64,000 nt of DNA from Hansfordia pulvinata (lineage: Eukaryota > Ascomycota > Sordariomycetes > Xylariales). Positions 44,145 through 54,861 of the stretch are shown piece after piece. The position numbers were made by a program, and so were the translations under genes. The notes beneath the pieces were generated by a model. That model saw only the letters and a list, made by a program, of their open reading frames with translations. It had not been told where the DNA came from and made no database searches. Location of the stretch: assembly GCA_006538405.1 (NCBI GenBank), contig BJKQ01000001.1:248001-312000 (forward strand), in the 5' to 3' direction. The stretch's first letter is position 1, and each line of letters opens with the position of its first letter.

Positions 44145-45242
44145 CTACTCGTCGTCGAGCGAGTACGCGCGGAAGAAGTCCATGATCATGCTGCTGGCCT
44201 CGAAGCCGGCGCCGTTCTTCTCGCTGGGCCAGACGTGGCCCATGTCGTTGCCGGTGTAGACGAGGGTGACCTTGTTCTTGCTGGGGGCCACCTCGGCGAG
44301 GTCCGTCTCCCCGGGCCGGCGCCAGTACGTCTTGTCGCCGCCGGACGAGCTGCCCTGCAGCTCGGCCAGCACGCTGCACTGCTCGAGGCCGAGGCGCGAG
44401 CCCCAGGAGCCGTAGAAGTGGCGGATGTCGGGCAGGCACTTGCCCTTGCGCACCCCGCCCTTGAAGGCGATGGTGTCGTCCGACCCGCCGTGGAAGCCCA
44501 TCATGCGGACCTTCTCGTTGATCGGCTTGTTGCCGCCGTTGGGGCACTGGACCTGGATCTTGGACGGGCCGTCGTCGCCGCAGGACGCCATGTCCATCTG
44601 GTAGAAGGCGCCGCTGACGGGCGCGAACGCGGCGAACTCGCCGCTCAGCTCGGAGCACGCCAGCACCCCGACCATGCCGCCGCCCTGGCTGAACCCCGTG
44701 ACGTACTTGCGCCGCTGGTCCACGCAGAAGTCCCGGTCCATCTCCGCCAGCACGTCCGCCGTGAAGCCCACGTCGTCCGTGCCCTCCGCGGCGTCCGGCG
44801 ACCCCTCCCACGCCGTGGCGTCCGGGTCGTCGTCCGACTTGGGCAGCCCTTGCAGGTACACGACGATGTGGTCGTCGTTGAACTTGCGCTTGCGCAGGTT
44901 GTCCGTGTGCACCTGCGCGTCCATGTCGCCGCCGTGGCCGTGGTACGACAGGATCAGCGGCGTGGGCTTGTTCTCGTCGTACCCCTTGGGCAGCCAAACC
45001 CGGTACTTGCGGTTGTCCTTGGTCGTGAAGTCGTCGAACTCGCCCGGGCTCATCTTGGTCGTGTCCTTGGGGCTCTTGCCGCAGCCCGAGCTGGAGCCCG
45101 AGCCGGAGCCCGAGTCGTAATCGCGCGCCGAGACCCGGCCGGCGGCGGTCTGAGTGGTGGTCGTGGTGGTGATGGCGGGGGCGGCCAGCGCCCCTGTCGC
45201 CGCGGCGATGGTGGTGAGGAGGAGCGAGGACGAGAGATGCAT
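44145..45242 (-). CDS. Secreted CE1-like (feruloyl/acetylxylan-type) esterase
   Basis: Single exon, 365 residues. A signal peptide (about 1-20, ending GALA) and a Thr-rich then Gly/Ser-rich spacer precede the catalytic domain. The fold signature is that of LpqC/PHB-depolymerase-like alpha/beta hydrolases in carbohydrate esterase family 1: YRVWLPKGYDENKPTPLILS, the oxyanion YHGHGGD, and the nucleophile loop VTGFSQGGGM (Ser185). An acid lies in HGGSDDT (Asp255 or 256) and the catalytic His in GNDMGHVWPS (His336). Such enzymes release ferulate or acetate from plant xylan or hydrolyse short polyesters outside the cell. An even set of Cys residues (CGK, DFCVD, ACSEL, ASCGD, VQCP, KCLP, EQCS) could form disulfides. 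No cellulose-binding domain is present. A TATATA element lies 39 bases before the ATG. Exact substrate is not decidable. Confidence 0.85.
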   Translation of the reverse strand: MHLSSSLLLTTIAAATGALAAPAITTTTTTQTAAGRVSARDYDSGSGSGSSSGCGKSPKDTTKMSPGEFDDFTTKDNRKYRVWLPKGYDENKPTPLILSYHGHGGDMDAQVHTDNLRKRKFNDDHIVVYLQGLPKSDDDPDATAWEGSPDAAEGTDDVGFTADVLAEMDRDFCVDQRRKYVTGFSQGGGMVGVLACSELSGEFAAFAPVSGAFYQMDMASCGDDGPSKIQVQCPNGGNKPINEKVRMMGFHGGSDDTIAFKGGVRKGKCLPDIRHFYGSWGSRLGLEQCSVLAELQGSSSGGDKTYWRRPGETDLAEVAPSKNKVTLVYTGNDMGHVWPSEKNGAGFEASSMIMDFFRAYSLDDE

Positions 45243-45280
45243 CTTGGTGGTCGTCGTCGCCGTCGCGTGATCTGTTCGGG

Positions 45281-45287
45281 TATATAG
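45281..45287 (-). promoter_or_regulatory. TATA element of the esterase gene
   Basis: CTATATA on the minus strand, ending 39 bases 5' of the esterase ATG. This is unusually close; if functional, the leader would be only about ten bases, so a more distal start of transcription is possible. Confidence 0.4.
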
Positions 45288-46544
45288 TGTGTTGTGGTGG
45301 GTATAAGAAAAAACACAGGTCGTGGTACCACGCGGTGGTCCTAGGCGATTCGCAGAATCGATAGACAGGGGGGAGGAACAAGGAAAGCCGCAAAGAGGCG
45401 GTCAAAGAGAAGGGATAGCTAGTATCACCACTTCGAAAAGAGAGAGAGAGAGAGGAGGCTGGCGTCTAGCCTAGCGTCTTGCTGCCAAAGGGAATGTGAA
45501 GGCGAGCTACTGACGAGAGAAGGAATGTGGTTGTGTGCAGCTCTGGGCCTGGCCGAGCTTAGCTGGGTTGGAAGGGAGGGCGAGGGCAGAGGGAGGCGGC
45601 TCGGCGGGTGGCAAGACCATATATACCTCGTAGCTCAACAACATACATGCTCGCACATATCTACGGGCCAAGGGCGAGGGCGGCGATGACGGCACCGGCC
45701 CGGCTGCTCCCTTGGGGTGGCATGGTGGGCACGGCCGTTCAGGAGATAGACCAACCCCGTACGGGGCGCATGAGATGGGCGGCAGGCAGCCCCAGCACCC
45801 GACGGCGCCAGGCACCGTGTAACCAACCCATGACGGGGATCTGTCTCCTGGGATCGCACAGCACAGCACGGCAGAGCATAGAAGCAAGCGGCAAGCTCTG
45901 GTGACTGGGTGACGGGGGAGATGGGAGCTTGCGGAGGATGTGGGCCCGCGATTCCACCGGCGATCCTCACGATCGACCCTGGCGGCAAGCACTCTACGTC
46001 CGAGTAGAGGGAGACGAGCACTCGTTTGGGACAGTGGACAGTGTCACCACGTACGAGTATCTAGTCGTGAGTGGTGAGCACAGCACTTAAGGAGGGCGGG
46101 GCTCTCAAACACACAGACCACTACAGATACAGACACACAGACAGAGTCCTCGCAACAGGGAAAATCCCCCCACAGTGTGTGAGCGTGTGAGTGAGAGCCC
46201 CAGCCTTACTCCGTCGAGCGGACCCGCGCCCACTTCTGGGACAGGCAATGATCGTTTCGGGTTTGTGCATCTGTGCGCTGTGGGCATTTTGGCTTCTCCT
46301 TTCCTTCCCCTTTCCTTGTCATTGCCCTCATCGCAAGTACTCGTCCGACTGCAGATCGACCGCTCGCGACCATCGTGACCGGGCGTCCTCCTGTGAGAAC
46401 CCTCCCTTAGGCTCGAGAGGGAGAGAGGGCTGCGCCTCGTGACTGCGTCGTGCCCGGGCGGTGATCCTGCAGTTCGTGGCAGGTGTCCTCTTTAGCATGA
46501 ATGGGGGATGGATATTGCTTATCATCCAGCTGCCGACGTCCTTT

Positions 46545-46584
46545 CTGCTGCTGCTGCTGCCTGCCTGCCTGCCTGCCTGCCTGC
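46545..46584. repeat. CTG then CTGC arrays
   Basis: Five CTG units followed directly by about six CTGC units; intergenic. Confidence 0.9.
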
Positions 46585-49500
46585 GTCTTTGGTGGGACAC
46601 ACAGAAGGCCCCTTTACTCTTGCGCTCCCTGCTCAAGACGAGGGGGAGCGCCTTATCCCAGAGCCGGTGAACCCCTGCCCGGCAGTCGGCCGGTCGCTTC
46701 GGCTTCCGGGGGTCCTTCCATTCTCGCCTTCACGTCATACGTCCCTGAAACGAAACGCCGCTACTGTGCCAGCCACACGCGCTTTCGGTGCGATGCGGGA
46801 GCTGGGGCGGCAGCGGCAGCGGCAGCGGCACAGCCAGTCGGTGGGGGCGTGCCCCTGAACCGGGATGGCAGTCTACTAGGGGCCCACGGGGCCGTAGGGG
46901 CTTGTCGGGGTGCTGCCTCTCACACTCGCTGTGCCTGTGGCCTCAGGCCTGTCGACGGAGCACGATACTCGCACCCTCAGAGGCGGGTGGTCCTTCGCCA
47001 AGAGACGCCGCCGGGGTCCGCAGCCGTCGCAGGTTGATCGCCTGGTCCCTCCTCCCCATCAGTCAAGATCTGTGGCCCACTAACCTCCCGGGGCTGTTAG
47101 TCCAGACGATACTTTTGGAAACACCCTGCATGAGCACATGCACGGATACGGAGAACGGAGCACGCACGCACGGTAGGCCAGCGGGCGCGGCAAGAGAGTC
47201 TCGCGTCCCCTGGGCTCACTGACGTGAACTCACTCGTAGGTGCAAGCGTCTGCTTGTGCCTGTTGGCAAGGTCTATCTCGAGGCTTTTTCTCGGAGCTGC
47301 TAGTTAGTCAGTACCGTGCAAATGGCATCAGATACGGGTACTCGTAGGGCGGACTGACCTATTTCGTCTGCGCCCACAAGTGGGTGGCTGGCATGGCTGG
47401 GCATCCGTGCGAGCACCACTACCAGGACATGGAGATGGCAACGGTGACACAATGGGACGCCCGAGTGGTGGGATGTGCTTTCTTTTTCCCTCGGGCTTGC
47501 GACAACCGCCGTCGCGCCGAACCGCCAAGAGCCGGCGCTAGCTGGCGAGCTTGGTGCCATGATGACGATGCAAGCCTGATAGGGGTCTCTGGATGGAGAG
47601 TTGGATTTATCAGAGTACATAGGTCTCCCTTGTGCGAGCTGGGCATACCTGAGGCGCTGAGATACGTAGGTAAGGTACTTAGATATCTACATATGTACCT
47701 AATCTTACCTGATACGGATGAACGAGGCGCTTGTATTCGAAGATCGATGGCAGCTGCCAGCCCCCTTAGGCGCACGTGTAGGCGTCTCTAAGCCCAACAA
47801 AGCATGCCGCCAGACGATCACCTCGGCTTAGGTACTCACGACATTCATGAGCTGTACTCGTATCACTATGGATAGAGCTTACCTGACACGGCCCTCGCCT
47901 GCCAGCGCTAGAGCCACCGCAGGCACTGCTGGTACGAGTATCGTACTCCGTCAGGCGATGCGACGACGATCACCAGCCCCCAAAGGCAGCCCGCCGAGCC
48001 AGTGGACATGGCGTACGGTTCGGGCACATCAGACGGTGTAGATACCTTCCCTTGCGGTGGAGTCTCTGGGTGTGGCACAAGGGGCTTGCAGCCGCCCAAG
48101 CGCCGGAGGAACTTGTCCCTCTCTTCCCCCCTGCTGTCCTTCAACGAGACCGGTCCTCAAAAAAAAAAAAAAAACAGAAGCGTACAACAGCCACCGGGTT
48201 TCAGAAGGATTGCATGCACATGCAGAAGGAGGGGTTGTTCGGCCATGGCGCTTCCACCCGGCACCCGAGCCAGGCACGCCAGGCACGTCCAGATCAGATG
48301 CGGATGTGGGCGCACAACACTCGTACGAGGACTCTTATATCTGCTCTTCCGTCGATCTTTCTGATCGGAATCCCGAACGCGACGGGGGGGAACTCCCACG
48401 CGAGATTCAGGGGGGAGCGTGAGGGGGACGCAAAGCCTATACTCGTTCGACTGCAAGGAAACGCCCACCAGCCACCAACGAAAATGCGATCCCACGGCAT
48501 CTCTCAGAGCAAAAGCCTCATCGTCCGATGAACCTCTACCCTCCCCCCCCCCCAGTCGCCCACGAGGGGCGCAGTTGCTGATAAGAGAAGCCCATCTCTG
48601 TGTCTCCAGTCCATCCATTCCCGGCCCGTTTCGTTTCAACCCCCCTGCCGCGCCCGCCGCGTGTGGCTTGTTTCGCCTCAACAGGGCGGGCTCGCTCCAA
48701 ACTCCGTATCGCGAATCGTCAACGCTGAAAGCACCCATGTTCCACCCCCTCCGCGCCCCTCCCGGACGGCGGACGGGCGTTTGCCTTTCGTCGGGCAGAT
48801 GACCAAGATACTCTTAACGCCTGCCTCGTTTGTGCACTCGTAGACGCTATGCTCCACCCTGACTACAAGACTGCCGGAATGCGCCCCCGCACAGCATAGG
48901 GCTTTTACATGGGGAGACGCGGCCCATCTGCTAGGTCCACGATTGAGCGGCGCACTTGATTCGCATCGACTTTTCGCGGGGAAGAAGGCAGTCGGTGCAA
49001 AGCAGCTTGCTACATAGCCTACGAGTACCTGTTTACCTACATGTATTCACCATGCCTGTACCCAGCATCACCGCAAGGAGGCCGTGCAGCGCTCGCATGG
49101 CGGGACGCCGAATAGGAGGAACCAGATATCTGCATTCACAGAGCATATGCCGCGTCTGAGAGGGCACCCGATGATCACCGCGACGTTTCTTGATACCGCG
49201 GCGTCACGGCCCCGCCCGAGGATATGCGCCGCGGCGGAGAGGATCAGTCTCGTCCTCGCAATGGATTTCCTGATGAGCATCCTGGCTGCGGAGGTGTATT
49301 TCATCCAGACGAATACCGCGGTGGCCATTTCTAGCTGTAGGAACCATGAGCCCCGGAAAGAATGGTCTGCGCTGTTGGAAGGTCTATCTATATACATACC
49401 TTGGTTAGAACCCAGCCAGCCTGCACTCGGTGGCATGGCCGTCAAGGGTGCATTGAATCGTCCGAAGACTCAGTTGGGGTGTCTGTGACCGACAGCACTT

Positions 49501-50213
49501 TTGCAAACAACCGTGATGCGGGTGCAACCTTCGAAGCAGGCGCTTCACTCGTCTTCCCGACGGAGCAGGACGTACGTGTATCGATCTCACACGCGTGGCT
49601 ACAGTATTGAGACATGCCAGTGAGACACGTCTGAGGAGGAAAGCACCGGTATGCGTTGCGGGCAATACCTACCTGCTATGACAATGGCTCGGAAGACGGT
49701 GCGCATTCGTGGGCCCTGTGCGTCGGCGTGATGAGTACCTAGCAGACCGAGTAACAAGGGGTGTGGTGTGGCGGGAGGGGGCGTATCGGGACGGGCGATG
49801 CCCTCACTGCATCGACACTGGCAGTCACATTCAGCTTTCCGGCGCTGGCCCGGGCTAATGTCTCGTCATGGTTGCTCGGGCGCCATGCTTGAAGAGGGGC
49901 TTGCTCATATCACGTTGAGTCCCAGAGCATGAATCGGGGAACTTTTTTCTTTTTCCTTCTGTGCTCATATTCCTCCGATGTCCTCTGCACCACGCTTCGC
50001 CAACTCAACCGATGCGCCTCGTCAGATGCTCCCCTCTGAAAACGGTACCGTGTGTAGCGTGCCCAAGAGCCACGACCGAACCACGCAACCTGCGGACCAC
50101 AGGCCAGACGAAAGGCGCTCGCTCGAAATCATCCAGCGCCCGCTCGCCGTCCACCGCACGCCTGCACGCCTTCGCTGTTCTCACGCCTCGATTCCTCTTC
50201 CCCAATGCCAGGT

Positions 50214-52279
50214 CTAGTTCTTGCCCGCGTCCTCCTTCAGGGACACAATCTTGTTCAGCACCACCTTGTCGTCGGTGCTATCCGAGTCCATAGCCTGCAG
50301 CGTCGTCAGCGTCAGCAATCTTGCAATAGTAATATAAAAAGAAAACAAGGGTTCAGGACAGAACCCAGGGAGTCACTTACAAAGTACGCCACGCGCATGC
50401 CCTGGAAGCGCACGCTCTCCAGGCCCCCCTTGCCGAGGGCGCTCTCGCCCGCGGCCTCGGGCCAGGGGGCGCGGGCCCGGACCTCGTCGAAGCCCGACTC
50501 GACGAGGGCGCGCGGGTAGACGACCTCGCTGTCCGGGTTGACGTCGGCGAGGAAGCCGCCATCGGCGTCGTCGGGCTTCTCGGACCGGAACAGGGCGTTG
50601 TGGATGCGCACCTCGACCTCGCGCGACTCTGAGCCCGCCGCCACCCACTGGATGTACGTCTTGGGCTTCTTGGTCTCGCGGTCGTAGACGGCGCGCACCT
50701 CGGTCACCCGCCCCGAGGCCTCGTCCCGGGTGAAGGACGTCGCCCGGATCGGGTGCGGCGCCGACAGCAGGCCCACCGTCTTGTTGGGCGCCAGGCGGAA
50801 GTAGTCCGGGCTGTCGACCTCGCGGAAGTCGGAGCGGTCGATGTACACGGTCGGCGTGAACTTGACCTTGTGCGAGCCCATCTGGGGCACCTTGGGCGAG
50901 AAGGGCATGTCGAGCTCGACCTCCTCGGCGTCCTCGATGACGACGGGGATTGGGTCCAAGACCAGCATCAGCCGCGGCACCGTCCGCTCCAGGTACCGGC
51001 GGATCGTCTGGTCGAAGCGGGCGACCTGGATGACCGAGGGCGCCGTCGTCACGCCCAGCTCGTTGACGAACTCGAGGATCGCCCCCGGGGGCACGCCGCG
51101 CCGCTTGATGCCCATCAGCGTGTACAGCCGCGGGTCGTCCCAGTCGCGCACGTGGCCCTCGCTGACCAGCTTGAGGATCTTGCGCTTGCTGAGCACCGTC
51201 CCCGTGATGCTGAGCCGCCCGTACTCGCGCTGCATCGGCTCGTACACGCCCAGCGTCTTGTTCAGCCACTCGTAGCTGACCCGGCTCTGGATGAACTCGG
51301 TCGTGCACAGCGAGTGCGTGATGCCCTCGAAGCTGTCGCACAGGCAGTGCGTAAAGTCGTACGTCGGGTAGATGCGCCACTGCGAGCCCGTCCGGTGGTG
51401 CGGCTTCTCCAGGATCCGGTACGCCGCCAGGTCCCACATCTGCGGGTTGCCGTCCGCGATGTCCTGCTTCATCCGCAGGATCGCCTCCCGCGGCTTGTAC
51501 TTGCCGTCGCGCATGCCCCGGAACTCCTCCAGGTTGGTCTCGGCGCTGCGGCTGGCGTGCTCGCACCGGAACCGCTCCCCGTGGCTCTCGCCGCCGCGCT
51601 GGGCCTTGATCTGCTCGTCTGCTCGTCTGTCAGAAACTGCGGGGGTCCCTCAAAGCTGATCTTGACTACGCCCTGCCCTCAGAGCTCCTCACCACCAGGG
51701 TATATCACGTACCGTTGCAGTGGCACACGTAGGCCTTGTCCAGGCCAATCAGCTTCTCGGCCAGGTCGTAGAGCTTTTGGAAGTTGTCGCTGGAGTAGGT
51801 GATCTTGACCGGCGTGAAGCCGAGCCACAAGATCATGTCGCGGATCGCGACAAAATACTTCTCCTCCTCGGCCTCGGGGTTGGTGTCGTCGTAGCGCAGG
51901 TAGCACTGGCCGCCGTGGTGCTTGGCGAAGCCAAAGTTGATGGCGATGGCCTTGGAGTGGCCGATGTGGAGGAAGCCGTTGGGCTCCGGGGGAAGCGCGT
52001 GACGACGGGCTTGACGGGGCGCTCCTTGTAGACCTCCTCGAGGAAGCCCTGCTTGAACATGGCCTCGGGGTCGATGGCGGGCTCGTCGGCCTTCTTCTCC
52101 TTGGGCTTGGGCGCCGCCTCCTTCTTGTCGGCGGGGGGCGCGGCGGCCTTGGCCTGCGCGGTCGCGGCCTTCTTTGCGCGCTTCTGGGTCCGCTTCTTGA
52201 GCTCGTTCTTGGACACCATCTCGCCCGTGACGTCGTCCAGCAACAGATTGGCGGTGGCGTTGGCGAGTTGGTCCGCCAT
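50214..52279 (-). CDS. Glutaminyl-tRNA synthetase (one-base frame break)
   Basis: Exons 52279-51713, 51618-50381 and 50294-50214 give 628 residues after restoring one base in the G run 51988-51992 (minus-strand C run), which splits TRFP from [11 protein letters not shown]. Class Ic motifs are clear: HIGH (about 105-108), [36 protein letters not shown], and the KMSKS counterpart VLSKRKI followed by [16 protein letters not shown]. The C-terminal anticodon-binding barrels end in [18 protein letters not shown] Lys/Ala/Glu-rich extension of about 95 residues, starting [13 protein letters not shown], precedes the catalytic core. The enzyme charges tRNA-Gln in the cytosol. The exon 2 acceptor is the second of two tandem ACGAGCAG copies; using the first would break the frame. 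Because the gene is essential, the frame break is almost certainly a sequence error. Confidence 0.92.
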
Positions 52280-54861
52280 GGTGTCGCGCGGGGCCCGTCG
52301 GGGCGGGCAGTCAAATCGGCGTCGGAGGGGTGTCGATGACGAGCAGCGGGATGCGCTGGCGATGGGTTGGGGAGTGGGATGTGGTCTGAGTGAGACGACG
52401 CTGGCGCAGGAGGGGCAGAGATGCAAGCTCGCGTGTAGCTGTTTAAGGCGACGCGACGATCTACGATGACCGCGGGGTTGGAGGGGCAGCGGCGAAAATC
52501 CGCTGTCGGAGGGGTCGAGGCTGAGCGGAGATAAGATAGCTTCTCCGAAAAGAAGCCATTCATACAGTCCATATAGCATGCAGTCTTGGTACTTCTAATG
52601 GGGCCTATCAACATGGCTTCGAGGCGAAACCCATTCAGCCAAAGAAGCAGAGCCATATTAAACCCACCGCATGCCACCTGCACTTCTGCCGCTCGGGACT
52701 GAAGCGTGCCGAGCCTGGCGTCGCTGCTGATTATGGCGACCAAACTCACCAGCGACAACTCTGCTGGGCCCAAAGGTCGAAGACAAAGAACATTGCCCCA
52801 TCCCGACGGTAACGATAGTCTACGGAGGTCAGCCGCGTCGCAACGGCCTCGACGCCCGGGAGAGTCTCCGGACCGTGCAGTCCAACGGAGCCGCCGGTCC
52901 GGTACACGGAGTATACCTTACCTCAGCCAGTAACGCAACAGACATACCCTTGGTAATTACGTCGGCAGTGCCGCTGCACTTCCTGGTAAAGCGCCGGATA
53001 TTCACCTGATGTGCGAGGTACTGCTAGCGCCGACCCGAACGGCCGGGCGCCCCGCTTACTCAGTCCCGTCCCCGACTCCCGCGTCGTAAGCGCCGGAGCA
53101 TTGTGCACAGAGGGTGCGTCGAAGACTCTCCTCAATCGATAGGAGGAAGCACGGGGGGTCGTCGGGGAAGTTCCCGAAGCCCAAACGCAGTCTGTTGGGG
53201 GCTATCTAGCAGGACGCACAACGATCCCCGTGGCGGGCGAGCGCGTTCTTTCGCCCTTTGCGGGTTGACAGGCAGCACGTGGCGTGCCACTGAGCATAGT
53301 CTGACGGTTGCGAAGCGGATATCCGCGACTTTCAAGGCAGTCGACTGGCATTCTGCTCCTTCGCGACCCGGGATCGGGCGATCGAATCCGTATCTTCAAA
53401 CGATCATAAAAACGTGGCAACTCTTGAAGGATGACGTGAACTTGACAAGTCCACTGTCTGGGCAAAGCGGGAATTGCCAACAGCCCATCGTCGTACCCAC
53501 GTTCAACTGCCGTCTTGTATGCATTCCACATTCTCCACTCAGGATTGAATAGGCGTCGTGCTTGGCCCAACGTGACAGGTGAGAACGTATGATGGGCAAT
53601 GAGAACTCATCCATGTAGAGTGCATCGATGACTAGGACACGGCGCTACAGCATGGTGTGGACTAGCCACCAATCAAGATCACACGGACAAGCGTCTACAT
53701 AATCCACGATATGCCCCTCAGGCGTCGAGCGAGGCACATGTGACAACCAAGCCTACAAGCTGTGAAGGCAGACGGTACATTTCCAGTTTCAGAAGTCGCA
53801 CCCAGGGCGTTTCCGCCATGTAGGACGCTTTAAATGTGATTGAATCCAAATTTCCATCACGCTGTTATTCAGCAAACCAATATCCAAGATCTGGAACCCT
53901 GAACGGAGGTATCTAAAACCCGTGCGGATATACGGGTACGGGAAGAGCGGTGATGACACACCATCAAGGACTGCTGCCTGGATTCCACGGTAGTATACGC
54001 TCTCATCCCTGGTCTACCCAAACAGCCATCTGATTCGCAGTCTGCAGAACCTGCCCTGACCAAAATAGTAGTCCTCCCTTGCAAGACTTGCAGGGCTCAC
54101 AGGACTGGGGCAGGGGGTTCAATCCATACACATCCCGGCCTCGCTGATCCTCCAATAGACAGCGGGTCTCTCGTGCCCAGCCGTGCCAGCCACCACCAGT
54201 CGAAGCCGCGTGGAGTCCGCGCAAACCTGGAAGCCGCCCCGGGGCCGGTGTTGGGCGAGATGCTAATGGCCATCATCGACAATGCCTGTTGCTCATCGCG
54301 GCGAGCCGCTTGGGGATAATGGCGGTGTTCTTGTCCATTTCGAGCACGTCGGCCAATCTGTCTTGGCCATCGGGTACGGCGAAGCGGCCTCTTCGGTACC
54401 GCGACACATAGCCCACGACATGGGCCAGGTCACCGCGCCAGTGTCCAAGGACGTTTGGATTCATCTTATAGTTGCGATTGCATGTCCTCTTTCTCTTTTG
54501 AGTGCCGGGCTGTTCGGCTGGCGTCTCCTGCCATCCTACTCGTAGTCATATACCGGCTGTGATCAAACCCCGACACCCCAGCCGGGGTCGTCCAGGAGAG
54601 AGTGGAGCCGCATGTCGTGGATCGCCTGGGATTACCAGCAGGGCTGAAAGCCATGGCTGGCCGTGGCCCCGGGACACGCGCTGGAGTGCCGCCTTGACTC
54701 TCGAGGATGCGCGGAATCGTCCCATCGCGGCGGGCGCGTCATTATCACTGACATGGGGATATGGCGAACAGGGATAAAGCGCGTCCAGCCAGGAGTCATA
54801 GGAGACCAACAGACACCTCTGCCCATGACTCGAGCTGTAACATGAAGGAAGGGCAAGCTCC
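52280..54861. other. Intergenic region
   Basis: The first few hundred bases are the GlnRS leader and promoter. Small frames such as 53202-53570 (minus) have no recognisable domain and are not supported. An ACTCGTA motif lies at 54538. No RNA gene seen. Confidence 0.5.

Larger units (their letters stand above)
45243..50213. other. 5 kb without a supported gene, rich in ACTCGTA motifs
   Basis: No convincing gene. Two opposed frames at 49068-49488 have coding-like third positions but no recognisable domain. The region contains nine ACTCGTA/TACGAGT motifs (46052, 47232, 47340, 47856, 47933, 48319, 48836, 49020 and a near-copy at 48440), CTG and CTGC arrays at 46545-46584, a 15-base A run near 48159 and AGGTAC/GTACCT-type sequences at 47668-47705. 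Confidence 0.5.

Noticed and set aside
50214..52279. GlnRS as a pseudogene because of its frame break
   Set aside because: All catalytic and anticodon-binding motifs are intact, the gene is essential, and a single base in a G run restores the whole chain.
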